Assembly (NCBI RefSeq): GCF_009604405.1
Contig: NZ_WEGK01000015.1
Location: 1 to 64,000, forward strand
Length of the DNA: 64,000 nucleotides
From: Nocardia macrotermitis
Lineage (GTDB): Bacteria > Actinomycetota > Actinomycetes > Mycobacteriales > Mycobacteriaceae
Reading direction: 5' to 3'
The translations under genes and the position numbers were made by a program. The notes beneath the pieces are model-generated. The model did not search any database and was not told the origin of the DNA. It saw nothing but the letters and a program-made list of their open reading frames with translations. Below, piece after piece: positions 36,032-44,257 of the stretch (its first letter is position 1; each line of letters opens with the position of its first letter).

Positions 36032-36871
36032 TCAATGCCCGGCGGCCAGATCGCGGGAGATGGCGTGGGCGGCATCACGCACCAGCGCGATCAGCGGCGG
36101 CCGATGTCGCAGCTGCGCGCCGCACACCCGATCGACCGGTCCGGCGATCCCGATCGCCCCGATGACCAGCCCGCCGCGCGCGCGGATGGGCGCGGCGATC
36201 CCGGCCTCACCCGGCCGGAACTCCTCCACCGACCCCGCCCAGCCACTGCGCCGCACCTCGGTGAGGGTGCGGGTGAGCACACCGCGATCGGTGAGGGTGC
36301 GGTGCGTCAGCGAGGTCAGCTCCCCGCGCCGGACCGCGTGCGCGAGGTCCGGTTCGGCGGCGAGCAACACCTTGCCCAGCGCGGTGGCGTGCGCGGGCAA
36401 CCGCTCCCCGACCTGCAACGCCTGTTCGGAATTGTCCGGCCGGAAGACGTGATGCACCACCAGCACACCGCCGTCGGTCGACACCCCGACCCGCACCTCC
36501 TCACCGCTGCGCGAGGCCAGCGAATCCGCCCAGTTGATCGACCAGGATCGCAGCTCGTTCGCGTCGATCTGCAGCGTGCCCGGCGGGCCCGGAGGAGGCA
36601 GCTTGCGTAACCACGCAGGGCCCTCGGAAGCGCTGCCATCGGATACAGCCGCGCCGAGCTGCCGCACCGCCGCACCCAGCCGGTATTTGCCGGTGGCGGC
36701 CTCCTGTTCGACGAAGCCGACACCCTGCAACGTGCGCAGAATGCCGTGGGCGGTGGGCTTGGCCAGATCGAGCGCGGCAGCGATATCGCCCACGCCGAGA
36801 CGGCCGGAGCCGCGGGCGAGCAGTCGCAGAATTGCTGCCGCCCGTTCGATCGATTGGATCGGACCGGGCAT
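36032..36871 (-). CDS. IclR-family regulator of the glycerol locus
   Basis: The 279-aa product has an N-terminal winged helix-turn-helix (SIERAAAILRLLARG, then DIAAALDLAKPTAHGILRTL; about 7-50). The IclR effector domain follows with SWSINWADSLASRSGEEVRV, ALGKVLLAAEP, and the C-terminal GIAAPIRARGGLVIGAIGIA. Residues about 78-104 look inserted: relatives pass from YRLGAAVRQLGA almost directly to DANELRS. The insert includes a sequence identical at DNA level to one in glpD (see the 39-bp repeat). The gene is divergent from glpF and upstream of glpK copy 1, so it probably controls the whole locus from the two palindromes upstream of its start. Confidence 0.88.
   Translation of the reverse strand: MPGPIQSIERAAAILRLLARGSGRLGVGDIAAALDLAKPTAHGILRTLQGVGFVEQEAATGKYRLGAAVRQLGAAVSDGSASEGPAWLRKLPPPGPPGTLQIDANELRSWSINWADSLASRSGEEVRVGVSTDGGVLVVHHVFRPDNSEQALQVGERLPAHATALGKVLLAAEPDLAHAVRRGELTSLTHRTLTDRGVLTRTLTEVRRSGWAGSVEEFRPGEAGIAAPIRARGGLVIGAIGIAGPVDRVCGAQLRHRPPLIALVRDAAHAISRDLAAGH
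36585..36623. repeat. 39-bp interspersed repeat, copy in iclR
   Basis: Thirty-nine bases here are identical to 40244-40282 in glpD, reading the plus strand in both. The unit begins and ends with GGGCCC and has an inner hairpin TGCGT-AACC-ACGCA near its right end. It is inside the iclR coding region on the antisense strand of that gene, in frame, at residues about 83-96. Confidence 0.9.
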
Positions 36872-36898
36872 GGCGGAAACCTATCTGAAACGTTTCGA

Positions 36899-36913
36899 TT
36901 CGACAATGTCGAA
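36899..36913. promoter_or_regulatory. IclR-box palindrome 1
   Basis: TTCGACAATGTCGAA is a perfect palindrome around one central base, 28 bases upstream of the iclR start. The same sequence with one change recurs at 37025, near glpF. It is the likely autoregulatory IclR site. Confidence 0.65.
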
Positions 36914-37024
36914 CGCCGGGTGATCGAACAACGACATCACCGCCACCATGTGTGACCTGCGCCATCTTGTCCTCCCGGCCGGATGGACGGTAACCACCCG
37001 AACCGGGCCCGGCCAGCCCGGCCG

Positions 37025-37039
37025 TTCGGCATTGTCGAA
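37025..37039. promoter_or_regulatory. IclR-box palindrome 2
   Basis: TTCGGCATTGTCGAA matches the palindrome at 36899 with one broken pair and is located 90 bases before the glpF start. The two sites, 126 bases apart, lie in the divergent iclR-glpF control region. Confidence 0.6.
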
Positions 37040-37128
37040 CGCCTCCGATTCCCCTGTTCGCGGGCGATTCGTACCGTTTCCCGGTGCGGTCGCAGTGGCG
37101 ACCGGTGGCTCATCACGGAGGCTCAACG

Positions 37129-37941
37129 GTGAACTTCGGCTCGATTTTCGTCAGTGAGGCACTGGGCACGGGACTTCTGATCCTGCTCGGCGCCGGTGTC
37201 GTGGCGAATGTGGTTCTGACCAAATCCAAGGGATTCGACGGCGGCTGGCTGCTGATCAACTTCGGCTGGGGACTGGGTGTCTTCGCCGGTGTGTACGCCG
37301 CCTACAAGACCGGCGCGCACCTCAATCCGGCGGTCACCGTCGGTATCGCGTTCAGCGGCGCGCACGACTACGCGACGGGGATTCCGATCACGTTCGGCAA
37401 TACCATCGCCTATCTGCTCGGGCAGATGATCGGCGCGTTCCTCGGCGCGTGCGCGGCCTATCTGGCCTACAAGCGACATTTCGACGCCGAGACCGATGCG
37501 GGCAAGAAGCTCGCGGTGTTCTCCACCGGACCGGAGATCCGTTCCTACGGCTGGAACCTGGTCACCGAGATCCTCGCCACCTTCGTACTGGTCTTCGTCG
37601 TGCTGGCCTTCGGGCACACACCCACCGGACTGGGCCCGGCCGCGGTCGCGCTGCTGGTCGTCGGTATCGGCGCGTCGCTGGGCGGTCCCACCGGATACGC
37701 CATCAATCCGGCGCGTGACCTGGGCCCGCGGATCGCGCACGCGGTGTTGCCGATGACCTCGACCGCTCGCAAGCCCGAACGGGTCCCGGTCACCGTCGGC
37801 GCGGGCGAGGGCACGGCCGAGCGGGAAGAAGCCGAAGCGCCGCAGCGCAAGAATTCCGACTGGTCCTACGCGTGGGTGCCGGTGGTCGGTCCGCTGATCG
37901 GCGGGGCACTGGCCGGACTGATCGCGCATCTGGTGCTGTAG
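37129..37941 (+). CDS. glpF: Glycerol facilitator (aquaglyceroporin)
   Basis: The 270-aa MIP-family channel lets glycerol diffuse through the membrane. Six helices are visible. The two pore motifs are [11 protein letters not shown] and [13 protein letters not shown]; the Asp after the second NPAR is the mark of glycerol-permeable members. The C-terminus has an extra charged segment ([18 protein letters not shown]) before the last helix, longer than in E. coli GlpF. The GTG at 37129 follows GGAGG at 8 bases. It is the first of the glpF-glpK-glpD rightward operon, under two candidate IclR boxes. Confidence 0.93.
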   Translation: MNFGSIFVSEALGTGLLILLGAGVVANVVLTKSKGFDGGWLLINFGWGLGVFAGVYAAYKTGAHLNPAVTVGIAFSGAHDYATGIPITFGNTIAYLLGQMIGAFLGACAAYLAYKRHFDAETDAGKKLAVFSTGPEIRSYGWNLVTEILATFVLVFVVLAFGHTPTGLGPAAVALLVVGIGASLGGPTGYAINPARDLGPRIAHAVLPMTSTARKPERVPVTVGAGEGTAEREEAEAPQRKNSDWSYAWVPVVGPLIGGALAGLIAHLVL

Positions 37942-38039
37942 ATCGCGCGATTCGCGGCCGTGGCCCCGGCCGGCACCGCGAAGATGCGATGACAGACTTC
38001 CGAACCCCTTCTCCAGCACATTCTTTCGAAAGGACCGCG

Positions 38040-39560
38040 ATGAGCCAGTTCGTCGGAGCCATCGACCAGGGCACCACGAGCACCCGTTTCATGGTGTTCG
38101 ATCACGGCGGCAACGAGATCGCCCGTCATCAGCTCGAGCACGAGCAGATCCTGCCGCAGGCGGGGTGGGTCGAGCACAATCCCACCGAGATCTGGGAACG
38201 CACCCGCGCCGTCATCGAGACCACGCTCACCAAGGCGAATCTCACCGCCGCGGATCTGGCCGCGGTCGGGGTGACCAATCAGCGCGAGACCACCGTGGTG
38301 TGGAATCGGCGCACCGGCCGCCCCTACTGCAACGCGATCGTCTGGCAGGACACCCGCACCGACAAGATCGCCGCGGATCTCGAGCGCGCCGGACACGGTG
38401 ACACCATTCGCCGCAAGGCCGGGCTGCCGCCCGCCACCTACTTCTCCGGCGGCAAGCTGCGGTGGATCCTGGACAACGTCCCGGGCGTCGCCGAGGACGC
38501 CGAACGCGGTGAGGCGCTGTTCGGCACCACCGACACCTGGCTGATCTGGCATCTCACCGGCGGCATCGACGGCGGTGTGCACCTGACCGATCCCACCAAT
38601 GCCAGCCGCACCATGCTGATGGATCTCGAAACGCTGGACTGGGACCCGGAACTGTTGTCCCTCTTCGGAGTTCCGCGCGCGATGCTGCCCGATATCGTGC
38701 CGTCCTCGAACCCCGGACTGTTCGGCAAGACCCTGGCCAGCGGACCGTTCCACGGCGAGGTGCCGCTCGCCGGTGTGCTCGGCGATCAGCAGGCCGCGAC
38801 CGTCGGGCAGGTGTGTTTCCGGCCCGGTGAGGCCAAGAATACTTACGGCACAGGCAATTTCCTGCTGTTGAACACCGGCGAGGAGCTGGTGCGGTCCAAG
38901 CACGGGCTGCTCACCACCGTCGCGTATCAGTTCGGCGAACAGAAGCCGGTGTACGCGCTGGAGGGTTCGATCGCGGTCACCGGGTCGGCGGTGCAGTGGC
39001 TGCGCGATCAGCTGGGCATCATTTCCGGTGCGGCACAGAGTGAATCGCTCGCCGCGCAGGTACAGGACAACGGCGGGGTGTACTTCGTGCCCGCGTTCTC
39101 CGGGTTGTTCGCGCCGTACTGGCGTTCGGACGCGCGCGGCGTGATCGTCGGGCTGTCGCGGTACAGCACCAACGCGCATCTGGCCCGCGCGACGCTCGAA
39201 TCGATCTGCTACCAGACCCGCGACGTGGTGAACGCCATGCAGGCGGACTCGGGCGTGGAACTCGATGTGCTGCGGGTGGACGGCGGCGTCACCGCCAACG
39301 AGCTGTGCATGCAGATCCAGGCCGATTTCCTGGGTGTGCCGGTCTCCCGGCCGGTCGTCGCCGAGACCACCGCGCTGGGCGCCGCGTACGCCGCCGGTCT
39401 GGCGGTCGGATTCTGGAGCAGCACAGACGAACTCGAACAGAACTGGCAGCAGGACAAGCGCTGGGAGCCCGCCCTCGATGAGCAGCAGCGCGAACGCGGT
39501 TACGCGCGCTGGAAGAAGGCCGTCGAGCGGACCCTGAACTGGATCGACCTCGACGAATGA
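38040..39560 (+). CDS. glpK: Glycerol kinase (copy 2)
   Basis: The 506-aa FGGY-family kinase phosphorylates glycerol after entry through GlpF. It has [15 protein letters not shown] at the phosphate loop, [60 protein letters not shown] and [20 protein letters not shown]. It sits between glpF and glpD in the rightward operon, so it is the primary glycerol kinase by context. The ATG at 38040 follows AAAGGA. It corresponds along its whole length to the copy at 34459. Confidence 0.94.
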   Translation: MSQFVGAIDQGTTSTRFMVFDHGGNEIARHQLEHEQILPQAGWVEHNPTEIWERTRAVIETTLTKANLTAADLAAVGVTNQRETTVVWNRRTGRPYCNAIVWQDTRTDKIAADLERAGHGDTIRRKAGLPPATYFSGGKLRWILDNVPGVAEDAERGEALFGTTDTWLIWHLTGGIDGGVHLTDPTNASRTMLMDLETLDWDPELLSLFGVPRAMLPDIVPSSNPGLFGKTLASGPFHGEVPLAGVLGDQQAATVGQVCFRPGEAKNTYGTGNFLLLNTGEELVRSKHGLLTTVAYQFGEQKPVYALEGSIAVTGSAVQWLRDQLGIISGAAQSESLAAQVQDNGGVYFVPAFSGLFAPYWRSDARGVIVGLSRYSTNAHLARATLESICYQTRDVVNAMQADSGVELDVLRVDGGVTANELCMQIQADFLGVPVSRPVVAETTALGAAYAAGLAVGFWSSTDELEQNWQQDKRWEPALDEQQRERGYARWKKAVERTLNWIDLDE

Positions 39561-39626
39561 CCAACCGGGCCCGGCGCCTGCCGGGCCCGTTCGACGAAAA
39601 CCCTTGGAACAAGGAGAGTTACGGCC

Positions 39627-41375
39627 GTGCCCGCACATCTGGACCCCACCTATCGCGCGCAGGCGCTCGCCTCGCTCGGCGCGGACGAGGTGGATGTACT
39701 CGTCATCGGCGGCGGCGTGGTCGGTGCCGGCGCCGCCCTCGACGCGGCCTCCCGCGGCCTGACCACGGTGCTGGTCGAGGCCCGGGACTTCGCGGCCGGA
39801 ACCTCCAGCCGCTCCAGCAAACTCATCCACGGCGGGCTGCGCTATCTCGAACAGCTCGACTTCGCGCTGGTGCGGGAGGCATTGCGAGAACGGGGTCTGC
39901 TGCTGAACACGCTGGCCCCACATCTGGTGCATCCGGTGTCGTTCCTGTTTCCGCTGCAACATCATTGGGAACGGCCCTACATCGGGGCGGGTGTGGCGCT
40001 GTACGACACGCTCGGCGGCGCACGGGCATTGCCGATGCACCGGCACCTGACCCGTTCGCGCGCACTGGAATTGGCGCCCGCGCTGCGCGCGGACTCGATG
40101 GTCGGTGCGATCCGCTACTTCGACGCGCAGGTCGACGACGCCCGGCACACGATGACGTTGGCGCGCACCGCCGCCCGGCACGGCGCGACCGTGCTGACGC
40201 GTGCGAAGGTGACCGGCCTGCTCCGTAGCGGCATGAGCGGTCAGGGCCCGGAGGAGGCAGCTTGCGTAACCACGCAGGGCCCAGAGCTCATGCCCAATAG
40301 ATACCGCGAGCAGGTCGTGGGCGCGGTCGTCACCGATCGGGAGTCGGGGCGGGAGTACTCGGCGCGGGCGCGTCGGGTGATCAGCGCGACGGGCGTGTGG
40401 ACCGATGAGATGAATGCCATGACGGGCGTGGACTTTCCGTTCCACGTGCGCATGTCCAAGGGTGTGCACATCCTGGTCCCGCGCGAGCGCTTGGACCTGG
40501 GCACCGGGCTGATCATGAAGACCGAGAAGAGTGTGCTGTTCGTGATCCCGTGGCGGGAGCACTGGATCATCGGCACCACCGACACCGACTGGTCGCTGGA
40601 CAAGGATCATCCCGTCGCCAGCGCCGCCGATGTGCGGTACATCCTCGATCACGTGAATTCGCTGCTGCGCGAACCGCTTTCGAATGCCGATATCGTCGGC
40701 ACGTACGCGGGTCTGCGGCCGCTGCTGTCCGGGGCGTCGTCGAGTACGGCCAAGCTCTCCCGCGAACACGCTGTGGCCGAACCGGTTCCGGGGTTGTTCG
40801 TCATCGCGGGCGGCAAATACACCACCTACCGGGTGATGGCTGCCGACGTGATCGACGCCGCGGTAGCGGGATTCGGGCGCGGGGTGGCCCCCTCGGTCAC
40901 CGCGAACCTGCCGATCCTGGGCGCGGCCGGATACCACGAACTGCTCGAGGACATCGACAGCGTCGCCCAGCGCGCGGGTCTCTCGGTCGCCGCGGCCACC
41001 CACCTGATCTCCCGCTACGGGTCACTGGCCACCGAGCTGTTCGCCATGATCGACGCCGAACCCGAACTCGGGATGCTCCTCCCCGGCACGGAATACCTTG
41101 GTGCGGAAGCGGTTTACGCCGTTACCCACGAGGGCGCGCTGCACCTGGACGACATCCTCACTCGCCGCACCCGCATCTCCATCGAGGTCCCCGACCGGGG
41201 CTTAGCCGCCGCAGTGGTGGTGGCCGATCTGGTTGCCGCGCAACTGGGTTGGGACGAGGCCACGAAGGCCCAGGAGCTTGCCCGCTACCAGGATCGTGTG
41301 CGGGCCGAGCTCGCCGCCAACGCCGCAGCCGATGACGACGCGGCCAACGCGGCCCGTTCGATCGCCCCCTGCTGA
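39627..41375 (+). CDS. glpD: Aerobic glycerol-3-phosphate dehydrogenase
   Basis: The 582-aa membrane-associated FAD enzyme oxidises glycerol 3-phosphate to dihydroxyacetone phosphate and passes electrons to quinone. The N-terminal FAD motif is DVLVIGGGVVGAGAALDAAS, followed by SSKLIHGGLRYLEQLDF. Later come VRMSKGVHILVPRERL, WREHWIIGTTDTDW, LRPLLSG and the C-terminal THEGALHLDDILTRRTR. Residues about 202-226 (SGMSGQGPEEAACVTTQGPE and following) interrupt a segment that in relatives runs from VTGLLR straight into VVGAVVTD; this insertion contains the 39-bp repeat. The reading frame is preserved. The GTG at 39627 has AAGGAGAG upstream. Confidence 0.95.
   Translation: MPAHLDPTYRAQALASLGADEVDVLVIGGGVVGAGAALDAASRGLTTVLVEARDFAAGTSSRSSKLIHGGLRYLEQLDFALVREALRERGLLLNTLAPHLVHPVSFLFPLQHHWERPYIGAGVALYDTLGGARALPMHRHLTRSRALELAPALRADSMVGAIRYFDAQVDDARHTMTLARTAARHGATVLTRAKVTGLLRSGMSGQGPEEAACVTTQGPELMPNRYREQVVGAVVTDRESGREYSARARRVISATGVWTDEMNAMTGVDFPFHVRMSKGVHILVPRERLDLGTGLIMKTEKSVLFVIPWREHWIIGTTDTDWSLDKDHPVASAADVRYILDHVNSLLREPLSNADIVGTYAGLRPLLSGASSSTAKLSREHAVAEPVPGLFVIAGGKYTTYRVMAADVIDAAVAGFGRGVAPSVTANLPILGAAGYHELLEDIDSVAQRAGLSVAAATHLISRYGSLATELFAMIDAEPELGMLLPGTEYLGAEAVYAVTHEGALHLDDILTRRTRISIEVPDRGLAAAVVVADLVAAQLGWDEATKAQELARYQDRVRAELAANAAADDDAANAARSIAPC
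40244..40282. repeat. 39-bp interspersed repeat, copy in glpD
   Basis: This unit is identical to 36585-36623. Here it reads on the sense strand of glpD and contributes about 13 codons (GPEEAACVTTQGP). Its ends are GGGCCC, and the length is a multiple of three. The flanking bases differ between the two copies. Confidence 0.9.
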
Positions 41376-41388
41376 ACACCGAATCCGC

Positions 41389-41435
41389 CGTACGAGTCCA
41401 CGGTCCGAATTCTCATCGGACCGTGGACTCGTACG
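41389..41435. terminator. Strong terminator after glpD
   Basis: A perfect 20-bp stem (41389-41408 with 41416-41435) closes a 7-base loop and is followed by AAAA. It lies 14 bases after the glpD stop and ahead of the convergent XRE gene that ends at 41526, so it can stop transcription both ways. Confidence 0.85.
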
Positions 41436-41525
41436 AAAACTACTGCGGCACACACCGATCGACGGGATCTTCCGCCGACCGCAGCCCGGCAGCCCGGCAG
41501 CCCAGTGCGAGCAGAACTCGTACGA

Positions 41526-42359
41526 CTACTCGTTGACCAACCGCAATCCAGGCGTGTGCACCTGACGCCGGTCCACCAACCACACGACCACGCTCTGATC
41601 CACTGCGGGGCTGAGAGTTTCGATCTCCACCTCGACCTCGCCGCGGATCGGATGGTTCAGATGCACCGTGGCCGAACGGTAATCGGTCATCCGATGCTCC
41701 CGCCAACGCCGCGTGAACTCCGGAAAACGTTGCAGCGCTTGGATGGTCGCGGCGAGTTGCGGATCCTCGGCCCACTGCGAGCGAGCCGCGCGCAGCGACG
41801 AGGTCATCAGATCCGCGGCGATGGGCCAGTCCGTCCACCACTTCGTCGCGACCGGATTACCGAACAGATAGTGCCCGAGATTAACCTCACCCTCGGTGTC
41901 GAGCACCTCGAGCGGTTCGGCGAAGTCGCGCCATGCGGCGTTCCAGGCCAGCACGTTGAGCCGACGACCCAGCACGAACGCCGGGGTGGGGTGCAGCGCG
42001 TCGAGCACCGCCTGCACGGTGTCGCTGACGCGCTCGAACGCACGTCCGTCGGCCGGGCAGCCGCCGACCTGCGGGTCCAGTCCGAGCGCCAGCTTGCTGA
42101 AGTGGTGACGTTCGACCTCGTTCAGTCGCAGCGCGTCGGCCAGGGCGGCCAGCACGGCGGTCGAGGGATTGCTGTCCCGGCCTTGTTCGAGACGGGCCAG
42201 ATAGTCCACGCTCACTCCGGCCAGCGCCGCGACCTCTTCCCGGCGCAAGCCCGGGGTGCGACGCCGACGCCCGGAAGGCAACCCGACCTCCTCGGGCTGC
42301 AACTGCGCTCGCCGAGCGATCAGGAACTCGGCGAATTCGGACCTGTCCACCCAATCCAT
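41526..42359 (-). CDS. XRE-family regulator with MmyB-like domain
   Basis: The 277-aa product carries an N-terminal helix-turn-helix: RTPGLRREEVAALAGVSVDY, then LARLEQGRDSNPSTAVLAAL. A MmyB-like ligand domain follows with WNAAWRDFAEPLEVLDTEG, SSLRAARSQWAEDPQLAATI and the C-terminal HLNHPIRGEVEVEIETLSP. It is a second member of the family that also appears at 5606, but the two differ. It is divergent from the YceI gene starting at 42452, a possible target. Confidence 0.88.
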   Translation of the reverse strand: MDWVDRSEFAEFLIARRAQLQPEEVGLPSGRRRRTPGLRREEVAALAGVSVDYLARLEQGRDSNPSTAVLAALADALRLNEVERHHFSKLALGLDPQVGGCPADGRAFERVSDTVQAVLDALHPTPAFVLGRRLNVLAWNAAWRDFAEPLEVLDTEGEVNLGHYLFGNPVATKWWTDWPIAADLMTSSLRAARSQWAEDPQLAATIQALQRFPEFTRRWREHRMTDYRSATVHLNHPIRGEVEVEIETLSPAVDQSVVVWLVDRRQVHTPGLRLVNE

Positions 42360-42451
42360 CCTCTACCATCCGGGACCCGTTAGCCGCGCCCTGCCAGTAC
42401 CAGGATAAGGGCGGTGTGGATAACCGGACCACGGTCCGGAAAGCTGAACGC

Positions 42452-42988
42452 ATGACGACTTCCGAACAGACCCTCGCGACCGGTGCCTGGGCCCTGGATC
42501 CCGCCCACTCCTCGGTCAACTTCTCCGTGCGCCACCTGGGCATTTCCAAGGTGCGCGGCCGTTTCAACAACTTCGAGACCAGCTTCGTCGTCGACGAGGC
42601 CGGCACCGCCACCATCGAGGCCACCATCCACCTCGACTCCTTCGACACCGGCAACGAGGGCCGCGACAACCACGTCCGCAGCGCCGACCTGCTCGACGTC
42701 GAGAAGCGCCCGACCCTGCACTTCAAGGCGTCCGAGCCGGTGCAGGTGGCCGAGGAGTTCGAGGTCACCGGCGACGTCACCCTCGGCGGCGTGACCAAGC
42801 CCATCACCCTCGAGGTCGAGTGGGGCGGCGTGCAGCAGCACGGCGACGGCAGCAACCACGCCGGCTTCTCCGCCACCGGTTCGTTCAAGCGCTCGGAGTT
42901 CGACGTAGCCCCCGGCCTGCCCAACGCCATGCTCAGCGACAAGATCGCCATCGAACTGGACATCCAGCTGGTCGAGCCCAAGGCCTGA
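42452..42988 (+). CDS. YceI-family lipocalin-like protein
   Basis: The 178-aa beta-barrel of the YceI family binds hydrophobic isoprenoid-like molecules in its members. The start GAWALDPAHSSVNFSVRHLG, the centre LDSFDTGNEGRDNHVRS and ADLLDVEKRPTLHFKASEP, and TGDVTLGGVTKPITLEVEW are the diagnostic blocks. There is no signal peptide, so it is likely cytoplasmic, unlike the E. coli form. ATG 42452 is chosen because similarity begins just after it. It is divergent from an XRE regulator and followed by a hairpin at 43019. Confidence 0.92.
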   Translation: MTTSEQTLATGAWALDPAHSSVNFSVRHLGISKVRGRFNNFETSFVVDEAGTATIEATIHLDSFDTGNEGRDNHVRSADLLDVEKRPTLHFKASEPVQVAEEFEVTGDVTLGGVTKPITLEVEWGGVQQHGDGSNHAGFSATGSFKRSEFDVAPGLPNAMLSDKIAIELDIQLVEPKA

Positions 42989-43018
42989 GCACCGCACCAC
43001 GGGTCTGATTCACACGCG

Positions 43019-43058
43019 CGAAGCCGCCCCCGCCGTTTCCGAGGCCGGGGCGGCTTCG
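43019..43058. terminator. Terminator after yceI-like gene
   Basis: A perfect 12-bp stem (43019-43030 with 43047-43058) with a 16-base loop lies 31 bases past the YceI stop. Confidence 0.65.
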
Positions 43059-43338
43059 GCGTATCAGGATCAACGGACCATTACAGAGCAACCACTCAGT
43101 CGGCTGTCCGGCATTCGCACACACGCAAAAGCTCGAAGAACTACTCGTCGAGCTCGAATTGCGTTCGGCGCGTGGCGATCACGCGAGGAGATCGAGACCG
43201 GCATTCGGTTCACGTACGGATTTCGTTGCTGCGCAGCGAGATCCTCGACGGCCTACGCCGCAACATCACCGAGAACTATCGCGATACGGATCGAGGCGAC
43301 AGCCGCACCAGCGCGCCCCAGAGCAGCGACCACTCGAG

Positions 43339-44199
43339 TCAGGGCAGCAGACCGTGTACCCGCGCCCGCACGACAGCCTCGTGGCGGGTGTGCGCGGAGA
43401 GTTTGGTCATGGCGCTGCGCAGGTAGCTCTTCACCGTCTCGGGGCGCAGCGAAAGTCGTTCCGCGACTTCGATATTCGTGCATCCCAGCGCGATCTGCGC
43501 GAGCACGTCGAGTTCGCGCGGCGCGAGCGTGGGGACCTCGTCCGGAATCCCCGGCTCGGACATCAGCTTGGCCAGTCGATCGGACAGATCCCGCAGCCGG
43601 GTCCTGGTCACCGCGTCGCCGACGGTTTGCGCGATCCCCCGGACCTCGGCGTGAATGGCACGCAGTTGCTCGGCGACCACGGCGTCGGGTCCCACGATGG
43701 TCGGGGTGGCCGCCGCCTCCCGCAAGCGCATCCGCCGATCCACCTCGTCCCGGATCGCCAGCTCGACCGACAGCCGACGGCCCGCCGCCATGGCCAGATC
43801 AGCGGCGCGATCACCGATCGGCCCGGCGTCCCGACTCGCGACGTACAGCACCGCCCGCGATTCCCCGCGCACCACGACGGGAATCCCGACCACCGCGCGC
43901 AACCCCTCGGTCAGCACGGGGGCGTCGTAGTGGTGGGTGATCGTGGAGGCTTCCCGATAATCCGCCACCGAGGTCGGCCGCTTGCTCGCGAACGCCGCAC
44001 CGCCCACCCCCGAGGACGGCGACACCACCAGTCCCCGCATCGCGCTGGTCCGGGTACCGAGGAACTCGCTCAGCACCAACGCGCCCGCCCGCACCTGGCC
44101 GCCGAACACCACCGGCATCCCCGAAACGGTCGCGACCTGCCGTAATTCCGCGCGCAACGCATCGGAATCGCGCGGGCGCAGCACGTCGGCGGAACTCAT
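43339..44199 (-). CDS. LuxR-family regulator with GAF-like domain
   Basis: The 286-aa product has an N-terminal GAF-like sensor (GTRTSAMRGLVVSPSSGVGG, then VLTEGLRAVVGIPVVVRGES). A C-terminal LuxR helix-turn-helix follows: LAPRELDVLAQIALGCTNIE, VAERLSLRPETVKSYLRSAM, TKLSAHTRHEAVVRARVHGL (about 226-286). No receiver domain or phospho-acceptor is visible, so it probably senses a ligand. ATG 44199 has AAAGGGG upstream; the longer frame overlaps the neighbouring gene's start region. It diverges from the acyl-CoA synthetase at 44258 with a 58-base gap, which suggests control of fatty-acid activation genes. Confidence 0.88.
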   Translation of the reverse strand: MSSADVLRPRDSDALRAELRQVATVSGMPVVFGGQVRAGALVLSEFLGTRTSAMRGLVVSPSSGVGGAAFASKRPTSVADYREASTITHHYDAPVLTEGLRAVVGIPVVVRGESRAVLYVASRDAGPIGDRAADLAMAAGRRLSVELAIRDEVDRRMRLREAAATPTIVGPDAVVAEQLRAIHAEVRGIAQTVGDAVTRTRLRDLSDRLAKLMSEPGIPDEVPTLAPRELDVLAQIALGCTNIEVAERLSLRPETVKSYLRSAMTKLSAHTRHEAVVRARVHGLLP

Positions 44200-44257
44200 T
44201 GCGGGCACCCCTTTCCGGGGGTAGCGGGGGGCAACTTGTGACCTGGATCCTATAGCC

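Noticed and set aside
37866-41003. A 1045-codon open frame on the minus strand opposite glpK and glpD
   Set aside because: It is the antisense shadow of two certain genes in GC-rich DNA. Its product is a His/Arg/Gly-rich mixture without motifs.
43072-43338. Possible small gene between the YceI terminator and the LuxR gene
   Set aside because: The frames mix Arg and Ser without a pattern and no start has a ribosome site. Nothing else is visible in this stretch.
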